Shown piece after piece: positions 23,895 through 34,288 of a stretch of DNA of 64,000 nt (its first letter is position 1; each line of letters starts with the position of its first letter). The translations under genes were made by a program, and so were the position numbers. Source of the stretch: Siphonodentalium dalli. Taxonomy: Eukaryota; Mollusca; Scaphopoda; Gadilida; Siphonodentaliidae. The notes under the pieces are model-generated. The model was not told the origin of the DNA. It was given only the letters and a program-made list of their open reading frames with translations, and did not search any database. The stretch covers positions 41,491,835-41,555,834 of the forward strand of contig CP136066.1 in assembly GCA_032622095.1 (NCBI GenBank), written 5' to 3'.

Positions 23895-24454
23895 TGACCC
23901 GCCATATCACCCACAGGGAGCCTCACACAGATGGAAGCATGCACTACATAGTGTCGTCTGCTCCAGGCTGTGTGGGCTCTCTATGGGTTAATAGACCCGC
24001 CATATAAAATCCAGTCGGAAGTCGGGATTTTTTTACCCTGTGCCAATGCATTCTCTTATATATGCGAGTCGACCATAGGTCGCCTCGCATATATAAGAGA
24101 ATGCATTGGCCTAACAATTTTTTATCATGTTTTTTAAATAAATGTTTCTTACAATTTTAGGACATAAAATAAAAAAACATCCATTACCCTGCAGGGATCC
24201 CCACACATATATATATATAGAAGCACATAGAAGAGTGTCGTCTGCTCATGTTTGTCTGGGGCTCTGTATGGGTGAAATTATAAAATTGTTAAAGAATACA
24301 AGAACAAATTATTAAAATTGGAAAAAATTGTTAGGCCAATGCATTCTCTTATATATGCGAGGCGACCTATGGTCGACTCGCATATATAAGAGAATGCATT
24401 GGCACAGGGTAAAACAAAATCCCGACTTCCGACTGGATTTGATATGGCGGGTCA
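23895..24454. mobile_element. Palindrome-rich TIR element, copy 1
   Basis: The outer ends are TGACCCGCCATAT and ATATGGCGGGTCA. Just inside, each end carries its own hairpin, built of CCAATGCATTCTCTTATATA plus TGCGAG and the complement around GTCGACC-ATA-GGTCGCC. The four arms are nearly identical. A rearranged partial copy occupies 23895-23993. Relatives are at 26708, 45042 and 48366. No coding capacity. Confidence 0.8.
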
Positions 24455-25259
24455 CATATTGCCTCTAATAGAAAGACAACTTTTAAAAGAAACATCATAA
24501 TAATAATGAGATGCCTGTGATATTATCAGACAAATTTTCCAGCTTCTGAATGCTCGGTATGGTCGCCGATGTGCAATAAATACACATAACGATACATTTG
24601 TATTAAAGGGATGTGAAGCACTCCGGTATGGTGAACAAATAGAAATGGAGAATAATATTGCTAAAAGTAGTTATATTATACAAATATTATATCCAAATTG
24701 ACATGACACACCGCCATTCTGATATATCAATTAAATGTAGCGACTCTCGGTTGTGAAATAGTTTTCGTTAGTTTGTCGCGTAACCTCTACACTCTAATGA
24801 TCGAGGGGCGCCTGCGGCGCATAAGATACTTATACCTTTGGTAGTTGCGTCCCGAATCGAGATGTAAATATTTACAATTGACCGTATTTCAGACGAGTGT
24901 TACGGTCGATTTGCTTGAGATTTTCGGTGTTGTTAGTGGAATGCTACATTCCACCAGTTGGCATAGCGCCTGAATACTAACTTATCAGTTGCATGCACCC
25001 GACAAAGTCCATAATATGTCTTTAATGGGTTTGTTGATACGACACGAGTGCTAGGACGGAAGGATAGAAAGAGAGGCACAGCCACAAGTTGTATCCTTCC
25101 GCGATAGCATAAGTTACACACCACCGTTCTACAGATGCTTTTATTTTATAGTTCATGTTTCATGATTGAAGCGAACGTCATTTACCCAGTGTGACCTCAA
25201 CGTGAACGCGTGTTCCGAACGGATTTGTAAATATGGTACATATATATATATAAACTTAC
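24455..25259. other. Intron or 3' flank after the last recognised receptor exon
   Basis: The GTAAGT at 25254-25259 (read on the minus strand) begins this stretch. No following receptor exon was found. Minus-strand frames near 24933-25124 do not resemble the receptor family. Confidence 0.35.
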
Positions 25260-25450
25260 ATCCCAGACATATCTGTACGCGAGTCTGGCTTCGTTATCTC
25301 TGCCGTCATCGACATACCACGGCCTATAGTCTCCATCCGGTTTAATTACATTCGGCACAATAAACAGATATTCTCCGTTACACATACTCTTCCCACAGGC
25401 TCTGAGGACGAACCGCCGGGCGTCATCATTACCCAAAGAGAGGATTATAA
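25260..25450 (-). CDS. Receptor guanylyl cyclase / natriuretic-peptide-receptor-like, ligand-domain exon 3
   Basis: This minus-strand exon is bounded by a pyrimidine tract ending CCAG (acceptor, first exon base 25450) and a strong GTAAGT donor. It encodes IILSLGNDDARRFVLRACGK, then SMCNGEYLFIVPNVIK and WYVDDGRDNEARLAYRYVWD. The 'x-II-x-x-x-x-DD-RR-x-x-L-A' helix, the 'NGEY-x-F' strand and the acidic 'GRD-x-EAR-x-AY' segment match the second lobe of ANF-receptor domains. Its two leading bases complete the codon left open by exon 29763-29921. It ends in phase 0. The family is a single-pass receptor that binds peptide outside the cell and, in most members, makes cGMP inside. No intracellular exons were found, so a clearance-type receptor without a cyclase is not excluded. 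Confidence 0.75.
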
Positions 25451-25475
25451 CTGGAACAGTAGAGGTATTATGTCA

Positions 25476-25931
25476 TTGGTGAGATATACATGTAGGTCGA
25501 TGGTAGAACCAACATTCATTTGGTGTCAGGTGCATGTAATTGTTGCTGTGTACATTGGTGAGATATACATGTAGGTCGATGGTAGAACCAACATCCATTT
25601 GGTGTCAGCCACATGTAATTGTTGCTTTGTACATTGATATAGGTCGATGGTAGAACCAACATTCATTTGGTGTCAGGTACATGTAATTGTTGCTGTGTAC
25701 ATTGGTGAGATATAGGTCGAGGGTAGAACCAACATTCATTTGGTGTCAGCCACATGTAATTGTTGCTTTGCACATTAGTGAGATATAGGTCGATGGTAGA
25801 ACCAACATTCAATTGGTGTCAGGTACATGTAATTGTTGTGGTGTACATTCACTTAGTGTCAGGTATATGTAATTGCTGTTGTGTACATTCATTTGGTGTC
25901 AGGTACATGTAATTGTTGTTGTGTACATTTT
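25476..25931. repeat. Intronic tandem repeat, about 78-bp unit
   Basis: Five to seven copies, some truncated, contain GGTCGATGGTAGAACCAACA and CATTTGGTGTCAGG followed by ACATGTAATTGTTG. The array abuts the acceptor of the 25260-25450 exon on its upstream side. It is intron sequence, so open frames in it are not genes. Confidence 0.8.
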
Positions 25932-25996
25932 GAGCGTTTGTGTTGTCGAGCTTCAAAATTGCTCAAAGCAAGAACGATAACTGCAACTATGAGGTA

Positions 25997-26203
25997 TTAT
26001 GACTTTAGACAGTTCTCCACACCTATGAAGTATTGGGTATGGAGTACTTTGGGGATTTCTATTACCACCAGCATAATTACGTCAGTCTCACCCATCACAA
26101 CATCATCAAGAAAGCAGTGTATCCTATCAGGCGATTGTTGGAATGCCTTTACGGTGGTAGATTCGTCACACTGCTTTAAAATAGCGCTTAAACATTGTCC
26201 GTC
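25997..26203 (-). CDS. Open coding-like segment, unidentified
   Basis: Sixty-eight codons run without a stop between TAG (26204-26206) and TAA (25997-25999). Codons are mostly purine-first. The frame contains CDESTTVKAFQQSPDRIHCF and ETDVIMLVVIEIPKVLHTQY. The opposite strand is also open across much of it. It lies in the receptor intron but is skipped by the phase-matched exons around it. I recognise no family. It could be a relic of a nested gene, an alternative exon or chance. Confidence 0.2.
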   Translation of the reverse strand, partial: DGQCLSAILKQCDESTTVKAFQQSPDRIHCFLDDVVMGETDVIMLVVIEIPKVLHTQYFIGVENCLKS

Positions 26204-26206
26204 CTA

Positions 26207-26707
26207 TTCACGGTGGGGAATCACGTGGTTTCGATGTTGGTGCGTACCACGCATTCAAAATGGCCGAGGCGATTTAAAACGCGACTAAAAGCGAGTAAAA
26301 AGGGTAATAAACTAAGATACGACATAATGCATAGTATTATGACAGCTACGAGCAGATGCCATACTATTTTTCAAACAAACTGATACCTCAGTTATGTCAA
26401 AATTCACATATGTTTGCTCTAACATTCTGACCAAAATTGTCAATCGAAGGATTTTCCAAGATGTATTCCACACACCTCCGACTGGCAACTTTGGTCAGAA
26501 TGTTATAGAAAACCACTAAGTATTTCCGAATAAATAAGGTATCAACTCGTTTCAAAAATAAACCAGCATATGCTCGTAACAGTCAAACTGCTGTGTTTTG
26601 TGTCAGTTCCCCATGTTATGTTTTTGTGCGGTAATAGATACCCCCCCCCCAACTACTCCAGACTCACTGCAGCATAGCTGTGGAGTCTGTGTTTTAACAA
26701 GAACTCT
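26207..26707. other. Intron; small hairpins only
   Basis: A hairpin pairs AACATTCTGACCAAA (about 26431) with TTTGGTCAGAATGTT (about 26490). A C tract at 26641-26650 precedes another small hairpin. Nothing coding is supported. Confidence 0.35.
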
Positions 26708-27169
26708 GACCCGCCATATCAAATCCAGTCGGAAGTCGGGATTATTTTACCATGTGCCAATGCATTCTCTTATATATGCGAGTCGACCATAGGTCGCCTC
26801 GCATATATAAGAGAATGCATTGGCCTAACAATTTTTTATCATGTTTTTTAAATAAATGTTTCTTACAATTTTTAGGACATAAAATAAAAAAAACATCCAT
26901 TACCCTGCAGGTAGCCCCACACATATATAGAAGCATATAGAAGAGTGTCGTCTGCTCATGTTTGTCTGGGGCTATGTATGGGTGAAATTATAAAATAGTT
27001 AAAGAATACAAGAAAAACTTATTAAAATTGTAAAAAATTGTTAGGCCAATGCATTCTCTTATATATGCGAGGCGACCTATGGTCGACTCGCATATATATA
27101 TATAAGAGAATGCATTGGCACAGGGTAAAAAAAATCCCGACTTACGACTGGATTTGATATGGCGGGTCA
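26708..27169. mobile_element. Palindrome-rich TIR element, copy 2
   Basis: This is the cleanest copy of the family. It begins TGACCCGCCATATCAAATCC and ends in the complement. The nested hairpin made from CCAATGCATTCTCTTATATA is present at both ends. It has the same orientation as the copy at 23895-24454, so the two bracket the receptor exon at 25260-25450 as direct repeats. Confidence 0.85.
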
Positions 27170-27283
27170 CAATTATTACCACATTCTCTAACATAGTTTT
27201 ACTATGTACAGTGAAAACTTAGAATGCTATGTAGTATCGAGCCGATAATGAAATATTCGCTCAATAACGACCAGCAGCCTTCC

Positions 27284-27519
27284 ACTTTAACCCTTACATG
27301 ACTGAAGCTTCCTGATTTTGTTTGCAAAATCCTGTGCCAATGTATTCTCTTATATATGTGTGTCTCCCGTAGCTACCCACTCATATATAATAGAATGCAT
27401 TGGCCTAACAATATATATCTTGAACTTGTAAGCCATTGGATTCTCTTAGATATCTGAGTTCCCTATGGTATGATATTTAATGCTGCACCAGCGCAGCCCC
27501 ATCATGAAAAGGGTTAAAG
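27284..27519. mobile_element. Short CTTTAACCCTT-ended element
   Basis: Inverted ends CTTTAACCCTT and AAGGGTTAAAG enclose a diverged version of the CCAATG-ATTCTCTTATATA hairpin. The arrangement parallels 45020-45423. Confidence 0.6.
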
Positions 27520-27654
27520 GTGAAAACTAAAAATAAAATAAGTGTTCACAGTAATTTATTTAATTCTATTCTGCATGAATGCCGGAGCAGACCGAAGTAA
27601 GAACGTTGAACTGGTCCCGTCATTCCCTAGGCAGACCCAACGCCAAGTCGTGTG

Positions 27655-28635
27655 CTTTATATGTACTCAATCCGATTCGATGGTCCCCATATCATCAGAT
27701 TCCAACAACAACAACATTTTTTGAAATGCCGCTTCAGTTATCAGAATCGAGTAATTGCCCCAAAATAATGCTAACCACAGTCAACTATAGTATAACATTA
27801 CCAAAAACCTGATATTTATCAACATTCTGTTCAACGAAATTTTGCAGATTTGCCAAATATCTGACACGAAGAAGCCACTTGATTTTAGACTTATCCATCT
27901 TCATCCACAAGATGGTCCGAGGCTGTTGTAAGTACTTTGTAACATAATCTCAGTGTTGATACCGCAAAAGGTAATTTGTTTTGAAGTTAATCCTCCCTTT
28001 GTCCGTTTTGATTATGGACACATGTAGTCATTGTAACAATGCATGTTAATGACGACGACGGATTAATTTATGCAATTAAATTTGGCAAATATTTTTTTAA
28101 TTTGGCAAAAATAATTTCATTTGGCAAAAAATTTGGCAAGAGAAAGTTTTCGTCCAGCGCCAACCCTGGTCAGATATCGATTTTTGAAATCTATTATTTT
28201 TCACCACCGATAATGTTTACTCACATTTTAACCACGGTCGTTAGCTGTTTGTTGAAAGTTTGATTATGACAGAAAAATGGGTTGTCCATTTGTGAAAACT
28301 AAAGAAGATTACATATAACTGTCGACATAACACTGCTGACTGCGCTACATGTAAATTGATACATTTCTTGTTTTGTTTTCCATTGTATTGTCTGTAATTC
28401 GGCACACGTAACGAATAACCCACGTTCGACGATGTTTTATTTCTAGCTAGTTCACATACCATAATTAAAAAATCACTTGCCAAAATGTTTGCCAAATGAA
28501 ATTTTGTTATGCCAAATGAACATATTTTTTGCCATTGGCAAATTTGGCAAGCGGCAGCGCGAACCCTGCATCTGACCACTCTGATCTTTGAAGGGTGGCT
28601 TCCTCGACTCGAATCAAATATTGTTTACCCCCGAA
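27655..28635. mobile_element. MITE, AAAGGTACTCAATC family, copy e, interrupted
   Basis: Family sequence (TACTCAATCCGATTCGATGG, GCTAACCACAGTC, TTAGACTTATCCATCTTCAT) runs to about 27910 and resumes near 28165-28635. Between lie two inverted blocks of TTTGGCAAA/TTTGCCAAA words (28078-28166 and 28471-28568), so another element seems to have landed inside it. Confidence 0.55.
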
Positions 28636-28755
28636 GCCAAGGACATAGTAATTTTCGAGCGTTTATACACTTGTGTTGATAACTGAACGGGAGAACATAC
28701 GCACACCAATGCGCGAAATAGTTCATTGCTTCTTGTGGACTTTGGAACTTAAGAA

Positions 28756-28959
28756 ATGAAATTACACAAACGTTGGTGGATATTGTGTGTGCTTGATATG
28801 GGCAACGTTTGGCTTTGTTCGCATAATATTTATATTAATATCACCGAAGGCCACAAATTGTTGGTAAAACGTCGCCGGTCACAGCGTTGTCATCGAGGCA
28901 TCAAGGGAGATACACCATGCATGGAGTTTGGTATAAAAGCTAAACGCATAACAAAATAG
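28756..28959 (+). CDS. Small open frame with a secreted-peptide-like layout
   Basis: The frame has an ATG in a purine-rich context (AAGAAATGA), 67 codons and a TAG. The N-terminus has a basic start (MKLHKR) followed by a hydrophobic WWILCVLDMGNVWLC stretch that could be a signal peptide. The C-terminal part is basic: a VKRRR site, a segment with two cysteines (RCHRGIKGDTPC) and a KAKRITK tail. This layout resembles peptide precursors, but the sequence matches no family I know and the ring size is not that of natriuretic peptides. It lies in the receptor intron on the opposite strand. It may be chance. Confidence 0.2.
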   Translation: MKLHKRWWILCVLDMGNVWLCSHNIYINITEGHKLLVKRRRSQRCHRGIKGDTPCMEFGIKAKRITK

Positions 28960-29004
28960 AGTTCTCTCCCTTGTGATTTTTTGGGTAAACCAACCAAATA
29001 AATA

Positions 29005-29054
29005 AAATGGTCGCATAAACTTACTGCGGGCTTTAACCTTGATGTCGTCCAATG
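29005..29054 (-). repeat. Duplicate of a receptor exon 3' end with its splice donor, copy 3
   Basis: On the minus strand it reads GACGACATCAAGGTTAAAGC, then CCGCAGTAAGTT. This equals the last 32 or so bases of the exon at 29763-29921 plus the donor. It is separated from the other copies by a repeat insertion. Confidence 0.8.
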
Positions 29055-29092
29055 CTTAAACAAAACAAAACAAAAAAATGGTCGCAGGAACC

Positions 29093-29660
29093 AAAACAAA
29101 ACAAATTTAAACAAGAGCATCGCTAGGGCGTGGCAAAATACGCCCTTTAGCCATTTCGAATTGTACTATCGCAAAATAAGATAATACTTTGAGCTTACAT
29201 TTGAAGAAAATCTGATATACCCCTAATTTCAATGCCAAAATGTGGTCAAATTCTAAGTCGAAAAATGGCCATAACTCATGTAAAAATAATTAGACAGAAC
29301 CTATATTCAAACTTGGCCTGTAGTTTTAGCTGGGAAATACACATACCAGCTTTGGTTCAGCTCAAATAATCAAACCTGGAGTTATCGGTCGGAAACCAAA
29401 AATGTTAACAGACGGTCAAATTCTAAGTTGAAAAAGGGCCGTAACTCATGTAAAAATAATTGGACGGAACCCATATTCGAACTTGGCCTGTATCTTTAGC
29501 TGGGAAATACACATACCAACTTTGGTTCAGATCAAATAATCCAAACTGGAGTTATCGGTCGGAAACCAAAAATGTTAACGGACGGACGGACGGTAGGACG
29601 GACGGACAGACGGACGGACAGACTGATAACATAATACGACCGTTTTCAAAAAGGGCGTAT
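29093..29660. mobile_element. Inserted repeat with two internal tandem units
   Basis: The borders contain ATACGCCCTTTAG (left) and AAAAAGGGCGTAT (right) as an inverted pair. Inside, a unit with GGCC-TAACTCATGTAAAAATAA and GAGTTATCGGTCGGAAACCA occurs twice, and a GGACGGACGGACG run follows. It sits between duplicated copies of the exon end. Confidence 0.65.
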
Positions 29661-29663
29661 AAA

Positions 29664-29712
29664 AATGGTCCCAGGAACTTACTGCGGGCTTTAACCTTGA
29701 TGTCGTCCAATG
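29664..29712 (-). repeat. Duplicate of a receptor exon 3' end with its splice donor, copy 2
   Basis: It carries the same GACGACATCAAGGTTAAAGC plus CCGCAGTAAGTT segment, immediately downstream (minus strand) of the true exon end. An A/T homopolymer of about 16 bases lies between them. Confidence 0.8.
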
Positions 29713-29762
29713 ATTAAACAAAATGCTTTAAAAAAAAAAAAAAAATGGTCGCAGGAACTTAC

Positions 29763-29921
29763 TGCGGGCTTTAACCTTGATGTCGTCCAATGCTTCGTCC
29801 AGTCTGGCATCTGATAATGTTCCATCTTCATATTCCATATGGAAAGCTAGATCCATATGGTGTATCCAGAACGATGTCTTTAGTCCGTCAGCTGTAAACT
29901 CCGAGCGTGCTGAAAAACAGT
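29763..29921 (-). CDS. Receptor guanylyl cyclase / natriuretic-peptide-receptor-like, ligand-domain exon 2
   Basis: The exon is 159 nt, phase 1 at both ends, with a perfect GTAAGT donor (minus strand, 29757-29762). The chosen acceptor ends CAAAG, first exon base 29921. With the preceding exon's last base it gives D-CFSARSEF, which keeps the Cys-Phe that ANF-receptor domains have at this point. A stronger-looking acceptor (TTTTTCAG, 12 bases later, same frame) would remove that cysteine. The rest reads TADGLKTSFWIHHMDL and DARLDEALDDIKVKAR, matching the linker and helix before the second lobe. The exon end and donor are duplicated twice nearby (29005-29054 and 29664-29712). Confidence 0.75.
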
Positions 29922-30122
29922 CTTTGATGTATGATTGGATTTCCCATGCAGTTATAAAAGTATACATTGGAATGGTATATTATTTAGTTAAAGGGGTGAT
30001 CGTGTAATAAGAGAGGAGGATATGCAGAAAAAAAAAATACAATATCAGAATTGTATATGAACAATTCCTGAGGGATAACTACTCATCATTGAGTTTTAGT
30101 ATAGTATAGCAATTGAGTGCTC

Positions 30123-30508
30123 ATAAAGGTACTCAACCCGATTCGATGATCCCCATACAATCAGAAAATGCTAACTACAGTCAACAATAGTATAAAATTG
30201 CCCAAAACCAGTTATGTATCAACATTTTGCTCAAGGAAATTTTGCCGGTTCGTCAAATATCTGACACAAAAAAGCCACTTGATTTTAGAGTTATCCATCT
30301 TCATCCGCAATTTGATCGAAGACCGTCTTTCGTCGACTTTTACGGCGCCACTAAAATTATTGGTGGTGAAAAATAATAGATTTGAAAAATCGATATCTGA
30401 ACACTCTGAGCTTTGATGGGTGGGTTCCTGGACTCCAATCAAATATTTTAACCCCCGAAGCCAAGGAAATAGTAATTTCAAACGTTAATTCGGATTATGC
30501 ATCTTTAA
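30123..30508. mobile_element. MITE, AAAGGTACTCAATC family, copy f
   Basis: It opens AAAGGTACTCAACCCGAT and ends ATCTTTAA. It contains GCTAACTACAGTCAAC, TTAGAGTTATCCATCTTCAT and AAAATCGATATCTGA. It is nearly full length. Confidence 0.7.
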
Positions 30509-30620
30509 GCTAAATTGTGATTGTGCTAGCTTAATTGCGATTCAGGGCAATCATCAATACACTGAAAAAAAGGAAAAGAAAAAAAGGAAAAATAAAAAAA
30601 ATAAAATATATATAATTATA

Positions 30621-30643
30621 TCTCATATATATTTTGAAGACCT

Positions 30644-30675
<32 letters not shown>

Positions 30676-31025
30676 TTGTATGTCTGTCTGTCTGTCTGTC
30701 ATTTATACAAATCTACGATTCTCGACCGATCGGGACCAAACTTGGTATGTGTATGTAGTTTGACCAGGCGGTCGTCGTTGTCGTATTGGCGAGCCCGTGC
30801 GACGCCCGTGCAGCGCATGCGCAGACGAGATCTCGGAAACGGGTGGAGCTATCGACTTGAAATTTGCTATGTGAATGTATCTTGCCCCGGATACGAATTT
30901 TATCGGGTCGCCGAGCCCGTGCGACACCAGCTTCGCGCATGCGCAGACCTCGGAAACGGGTGGAGCTATCGACTTGAAATTTGGTTTTTGAATAGCCCGG
31001 ACAACGTCGGGCTCATCAGCTATAG
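30621..31025 (+). mobile_element. Helitron-like element 1 (forward)
   Basis: The 5' end is A|TCTCATATATATTTTGAAG. The 3' end has the hairpin AGCCCG-GACAACG-TCGGGCT followed by a degenerate CATCAGCTATAG. A GTCT microsatellite lies near the 5' end. No Rep/helicase. It runs straight into element 2. Confidence 0.6.
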
Positions 31026-31770
31026 TCTATTATATATTTTGGAAGATATGTCTGTCTGTGTGTCTGTGTGTCTGTGTGTTCGCGATGGACTCGAAAACGG
31101 CAGAACCGATTTCGATGAAACTTGGTATGTGGGGGTATTTTCGGCCGAGAACTGGCATAGGCCTATTAATTTGTCCGTGTGACGTGACCTTGACCTTGAA
31201 ATCGGGTAATTTCAAGGTCAAACGCCCGAATATCTCGGGATTTAGATGAAACTTGGTATGTGGGGGTACTTTCGGCCGAGGGGTGACATGAGCCTATTAA
31301 TTTGCCTGTGCAACGTGACCTTGACCTTGAAATAGGGTCATTTCAAGGTCAAACGCCCCGAATATCACCGGATTTCGATGAAACTTGGTATGTGGGGGTA
31401 TTTTCGGCCAGGGAGTGGCATAGGCTCATTAATTTGCCCGTGTGACGTGACATTGACCTTGAAATCGGGTCAATTCAAGGTCAAATCGCCAATTTTGATT
31501 GGATTTCGACGAAATTTGATACATGGGGTTACTTTTGTCCACTGAGTGTTTTGGACGGGTCAAATCGTGACCTCGACCTCAACTTGACCTTCTAAATGAT
31601 CAATTCAAGGTCAAATCGGGTAAAACCGGATGGATTTCGACGGGCACGTTTGTCGTGTACTTTTGTCCGTGCAGTATTTTGGACTGATCAAATCGTGACC
31701 CCATTTGACCTTGACCTTTAAAATGGACAATTCAAGGTCAAAGCCCGGACCAAGTCGGGTCACCTTCTAG
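31026..31770 (+). mobile_element. Helitron-like element 2 (forward)
   Basis: It begins TCTATTATATATTTTGGAAG and ends with a GC-rich hairpin then CACCTTCTAG (31761-31770), followed by T. About five internal units of roughly 130 bp each contain GACCTTGACCTTGAA and TTCAAGGTCAA. Non-autonomous. Confidence 0.7.
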
Positions 31771-31790
31771 TATATATATATATATATATA
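31771..31790. repeat. (TA)10 microsatellite between converging Helitron-like 3' ends
   Basis: Ten TA units lie exactly between CTAG (forward element 2) and CTAG (reverse element 3). Confidence 0.9.
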
Positions 31791-33074
31791 CTAGCCGATG
31801 AGCCCGACGTTGTCCGGGCTATTCAAAAACCAAATTTCAAGTCGATAGCTCCACCCGTTTCCGAGATCTTGTCTGCGCATGCGCGAAGCTGGTGTCGCAT
31901 GGGCTCGGCGACCCGATAAAATTCGCATCCGGGGCAAGATACATTCACATACCAAATTTCAAGTCGATAGCCCGACCCGTTTCCGAGATATAGATATATT
32001 GCCCAATGTCATTTGCGGATACCTCGGCCGGTGATGAGTTAATGCGACATCGGCCGGTTAAGAGTTAAACGCGATCACGTCACGATCTGTTGACGGCGTA
32101 ATATATTTACGGAATGTTTTTCGATGAGCGAAGCATGGTCCTGCGTTCTTCCCGATAATTAAGGTAGAAACTTTAAACGTACACAGGCGTGTGATACATC
32201 ATTGGAAAGAGGAAGCGCCACAGATTCCAACCGTGCAAATTATATGACTGGCAATTTATTATTCGCGCTATATCGAATCGATTTGTGAGCACCGAACTGA
32301 AATATATTAGCGCAAAACGGCGTAAAAACAGATTTGACCTCGGCACGTGAAAAGTTGACCTCGGATCTGAAAATTAATATGCCTATGGCACTTCTCGGCC
32401 GATAGTATCCTCACATAAGAAGTTTCATCAAAATCGGGTCAGATTAAGGAAAGGGTCACTCGACCCTTTCGACAATCCCGGGCTAGCCCCCCGAACCACT
32501 CACTCTCACGCTCATTAATTATCAAGTTTCAACTTAAAGATTAATTACCATCGGTGCCCGAGATATCGCCAAGACGTCTGAAACAGTCAAATGCATCGGC
32601 CGGTTAAGCGTTAACGTGGTCTAACGTTATGACATCTAACGACGTCATAGAAGTTACGCATTGTTTTTATCCTGATGGAAGATAGTACCAATTCTTCTTG
32701 ATAATTGAGGCAGATAACTAAAACGGATACATACGCATTATATATCGTTGGAAAGAGGAAACACGAAAGATTCTCACAGTGTCATTATTATGACTGGCAT
32801 TTTATTATTCGCGCTGTTTCGAATCGATTTGTAAGCACCGAACTCAAATGAAAGTCCCGTAACACAGCGTAAAAACAGATTTGACCGCGGCACGTGAAAA
32901 GTTGACATCGGATCTGAAAATTAACAGGCCCATGCCACCCCCCGGTCGAAAATACCCCCACATACCAAGTTTCATCGAAATCGGCTCAGCCGTTTTCGAG
33001 TCCATCGCGATCACACAGACACACACACACCCTCACACACACACACAAACAGATCTTCCAAAATATATAATAGA
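31791..33074 (-). mobile_element. Helitron-like element 3 (reverse), composite
   Basis: Read on the minus strand it starts TCTATTATATATTTTGG (33074) and ends CATCGGCTAG (31791). At 1284 bp it is longer than its neighbours. It holds two diverged copies of a 400-550 bp segment (31985-32400 and 32505-33060) that recurs in element 4. CA microsatellite near 33010-33048. Confidence 0.65.
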
Positions 33075-33840
33075 CTAGAAGGTGAACCGACTTCGTCCGG
33101 GCTTTGACCTTGAATTGACCATTTTGAAGGTCAAGGTCAGGTGGGTTCAAACACCAGCACCCCAAAATGGTGGAAATCGGCCCAGCGGATACCGGGAAAT
33201 GGGCCCAGCGGATACCGAGATACCCTATGCATCAAATTTCGTCCGTAAAAATCCGCCAGTTTAACCCGATTTGATTTCCACTCAAGTATATAAACGCGCC
33301 TCATATACACACGCTCATTAATTATCAAGTTTCAACGTAAAGATAAATTACCATCGGTGCCCGAGATATCGCCAAGACGTCTGAAACAGTCAAATGCATC
33401 GGCCTGTTGAGCGTTAACGTGATCTAACGTTATGACCTCTAACGACGTCATAGAAGTTACGCATTGTTTTTATCCTGATGGAAGATAGTACCACTTCTTC
33501 TTGATAATTGAGGCAGATAACTAAAACGGATACATACGCATTATATATCGTTGGAAAGAGGAAACACGAAAGATTCTCACAGTGTCATTATTATGACTGG
33601 CATTTTATTATTCGCGCTGTTTCGAATCGATTTGTAAGCACCGAACTCAAATGAAAGTCCCGTAACACAGCGTAAAAACAGATTTGACCTCGGCACGTGA
33701 AAAGTTGACCTCGGATCTGAAAATTAATAGGCCCATGCCACCCCCGGGCGAAAATACCCCCACATATCAAGTTTCATCGAAATCGGCTCGGCCGTTTTCG
33801 AGTCCATCGCGATCACACAGACAGACAGACACACACACAC

Positions 33841-33871
<31 letters not shown>

Positions 33872-33904
33872 CACAAAAACAGATCTTCCGAAATATATAA
33901 TAGA
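33075..33904 (-). mobile_element. Helitron-like element 4 (reverse)
   Basis: It joins element 3 without spacer (GA|CTAG on the plus strand). It ends in the CACCTTCTAG-type 3' border. Positions 33308-33904 repeat 32505-33074 with about 803-bp offset. CA repeats lie near 33825-33880. Confidence 0.65.
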
Positions 33905-34288
33905 CTAGCCGATGAGCCCGACGTTGTCCGGGCTATTCAAAAACCAAATTTCAAGTCGATAACTCCACCCGTTTCCGAGATCTGGTCTGCGCCTGTGCGA
34001 AGCTGGCGTCGCACGGGCTCGGCGACCCGATAAAATTCGTATCCGGGGCAAGATACATTCACATAGCAAATTTCAAGTCGATAGCTCCACCCGTTTCCGA
34101 GATCTCGTCTGCGCATGCGCGAAGCTGGCGTCGCACGGGCTCGCCAATACGACAACGTCGACCACCTGGTCAAACTACACACACGTACCAAGTTTCGTCC
34201 CGATCGGTCGAGAATCGTAGATTTGTATAAATGACAGACAGACAAACATACAAACATACAAACAGAGGTCTTCAAAATATATATGAGA
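33905..34288 (-). mobile_element. Helitron-like element 5 (reverse)
   Basis: 3' border CATCGGCTAG at 33905 (minus strand), 5' border TCTCATATATATTTTGAAG at 34288. Junctions with both neighbours are exact. Confidence 0.7.

Noticed and set aside
24933-25124. The next receptor exon
   Set aside because: The frame lacks any ANF-receptor, transmembrane or kinase-like pattern and has no matching acceptor phase.
29909-29921. Using the stronger TTTTTCAG acceptor, 12 bases inside, for receptor exon 2
   Set aside because: It keeps frame but removes the conserved Cys-Phe; the upstream CAAAG site preserves it. Transcript data could overturn this.
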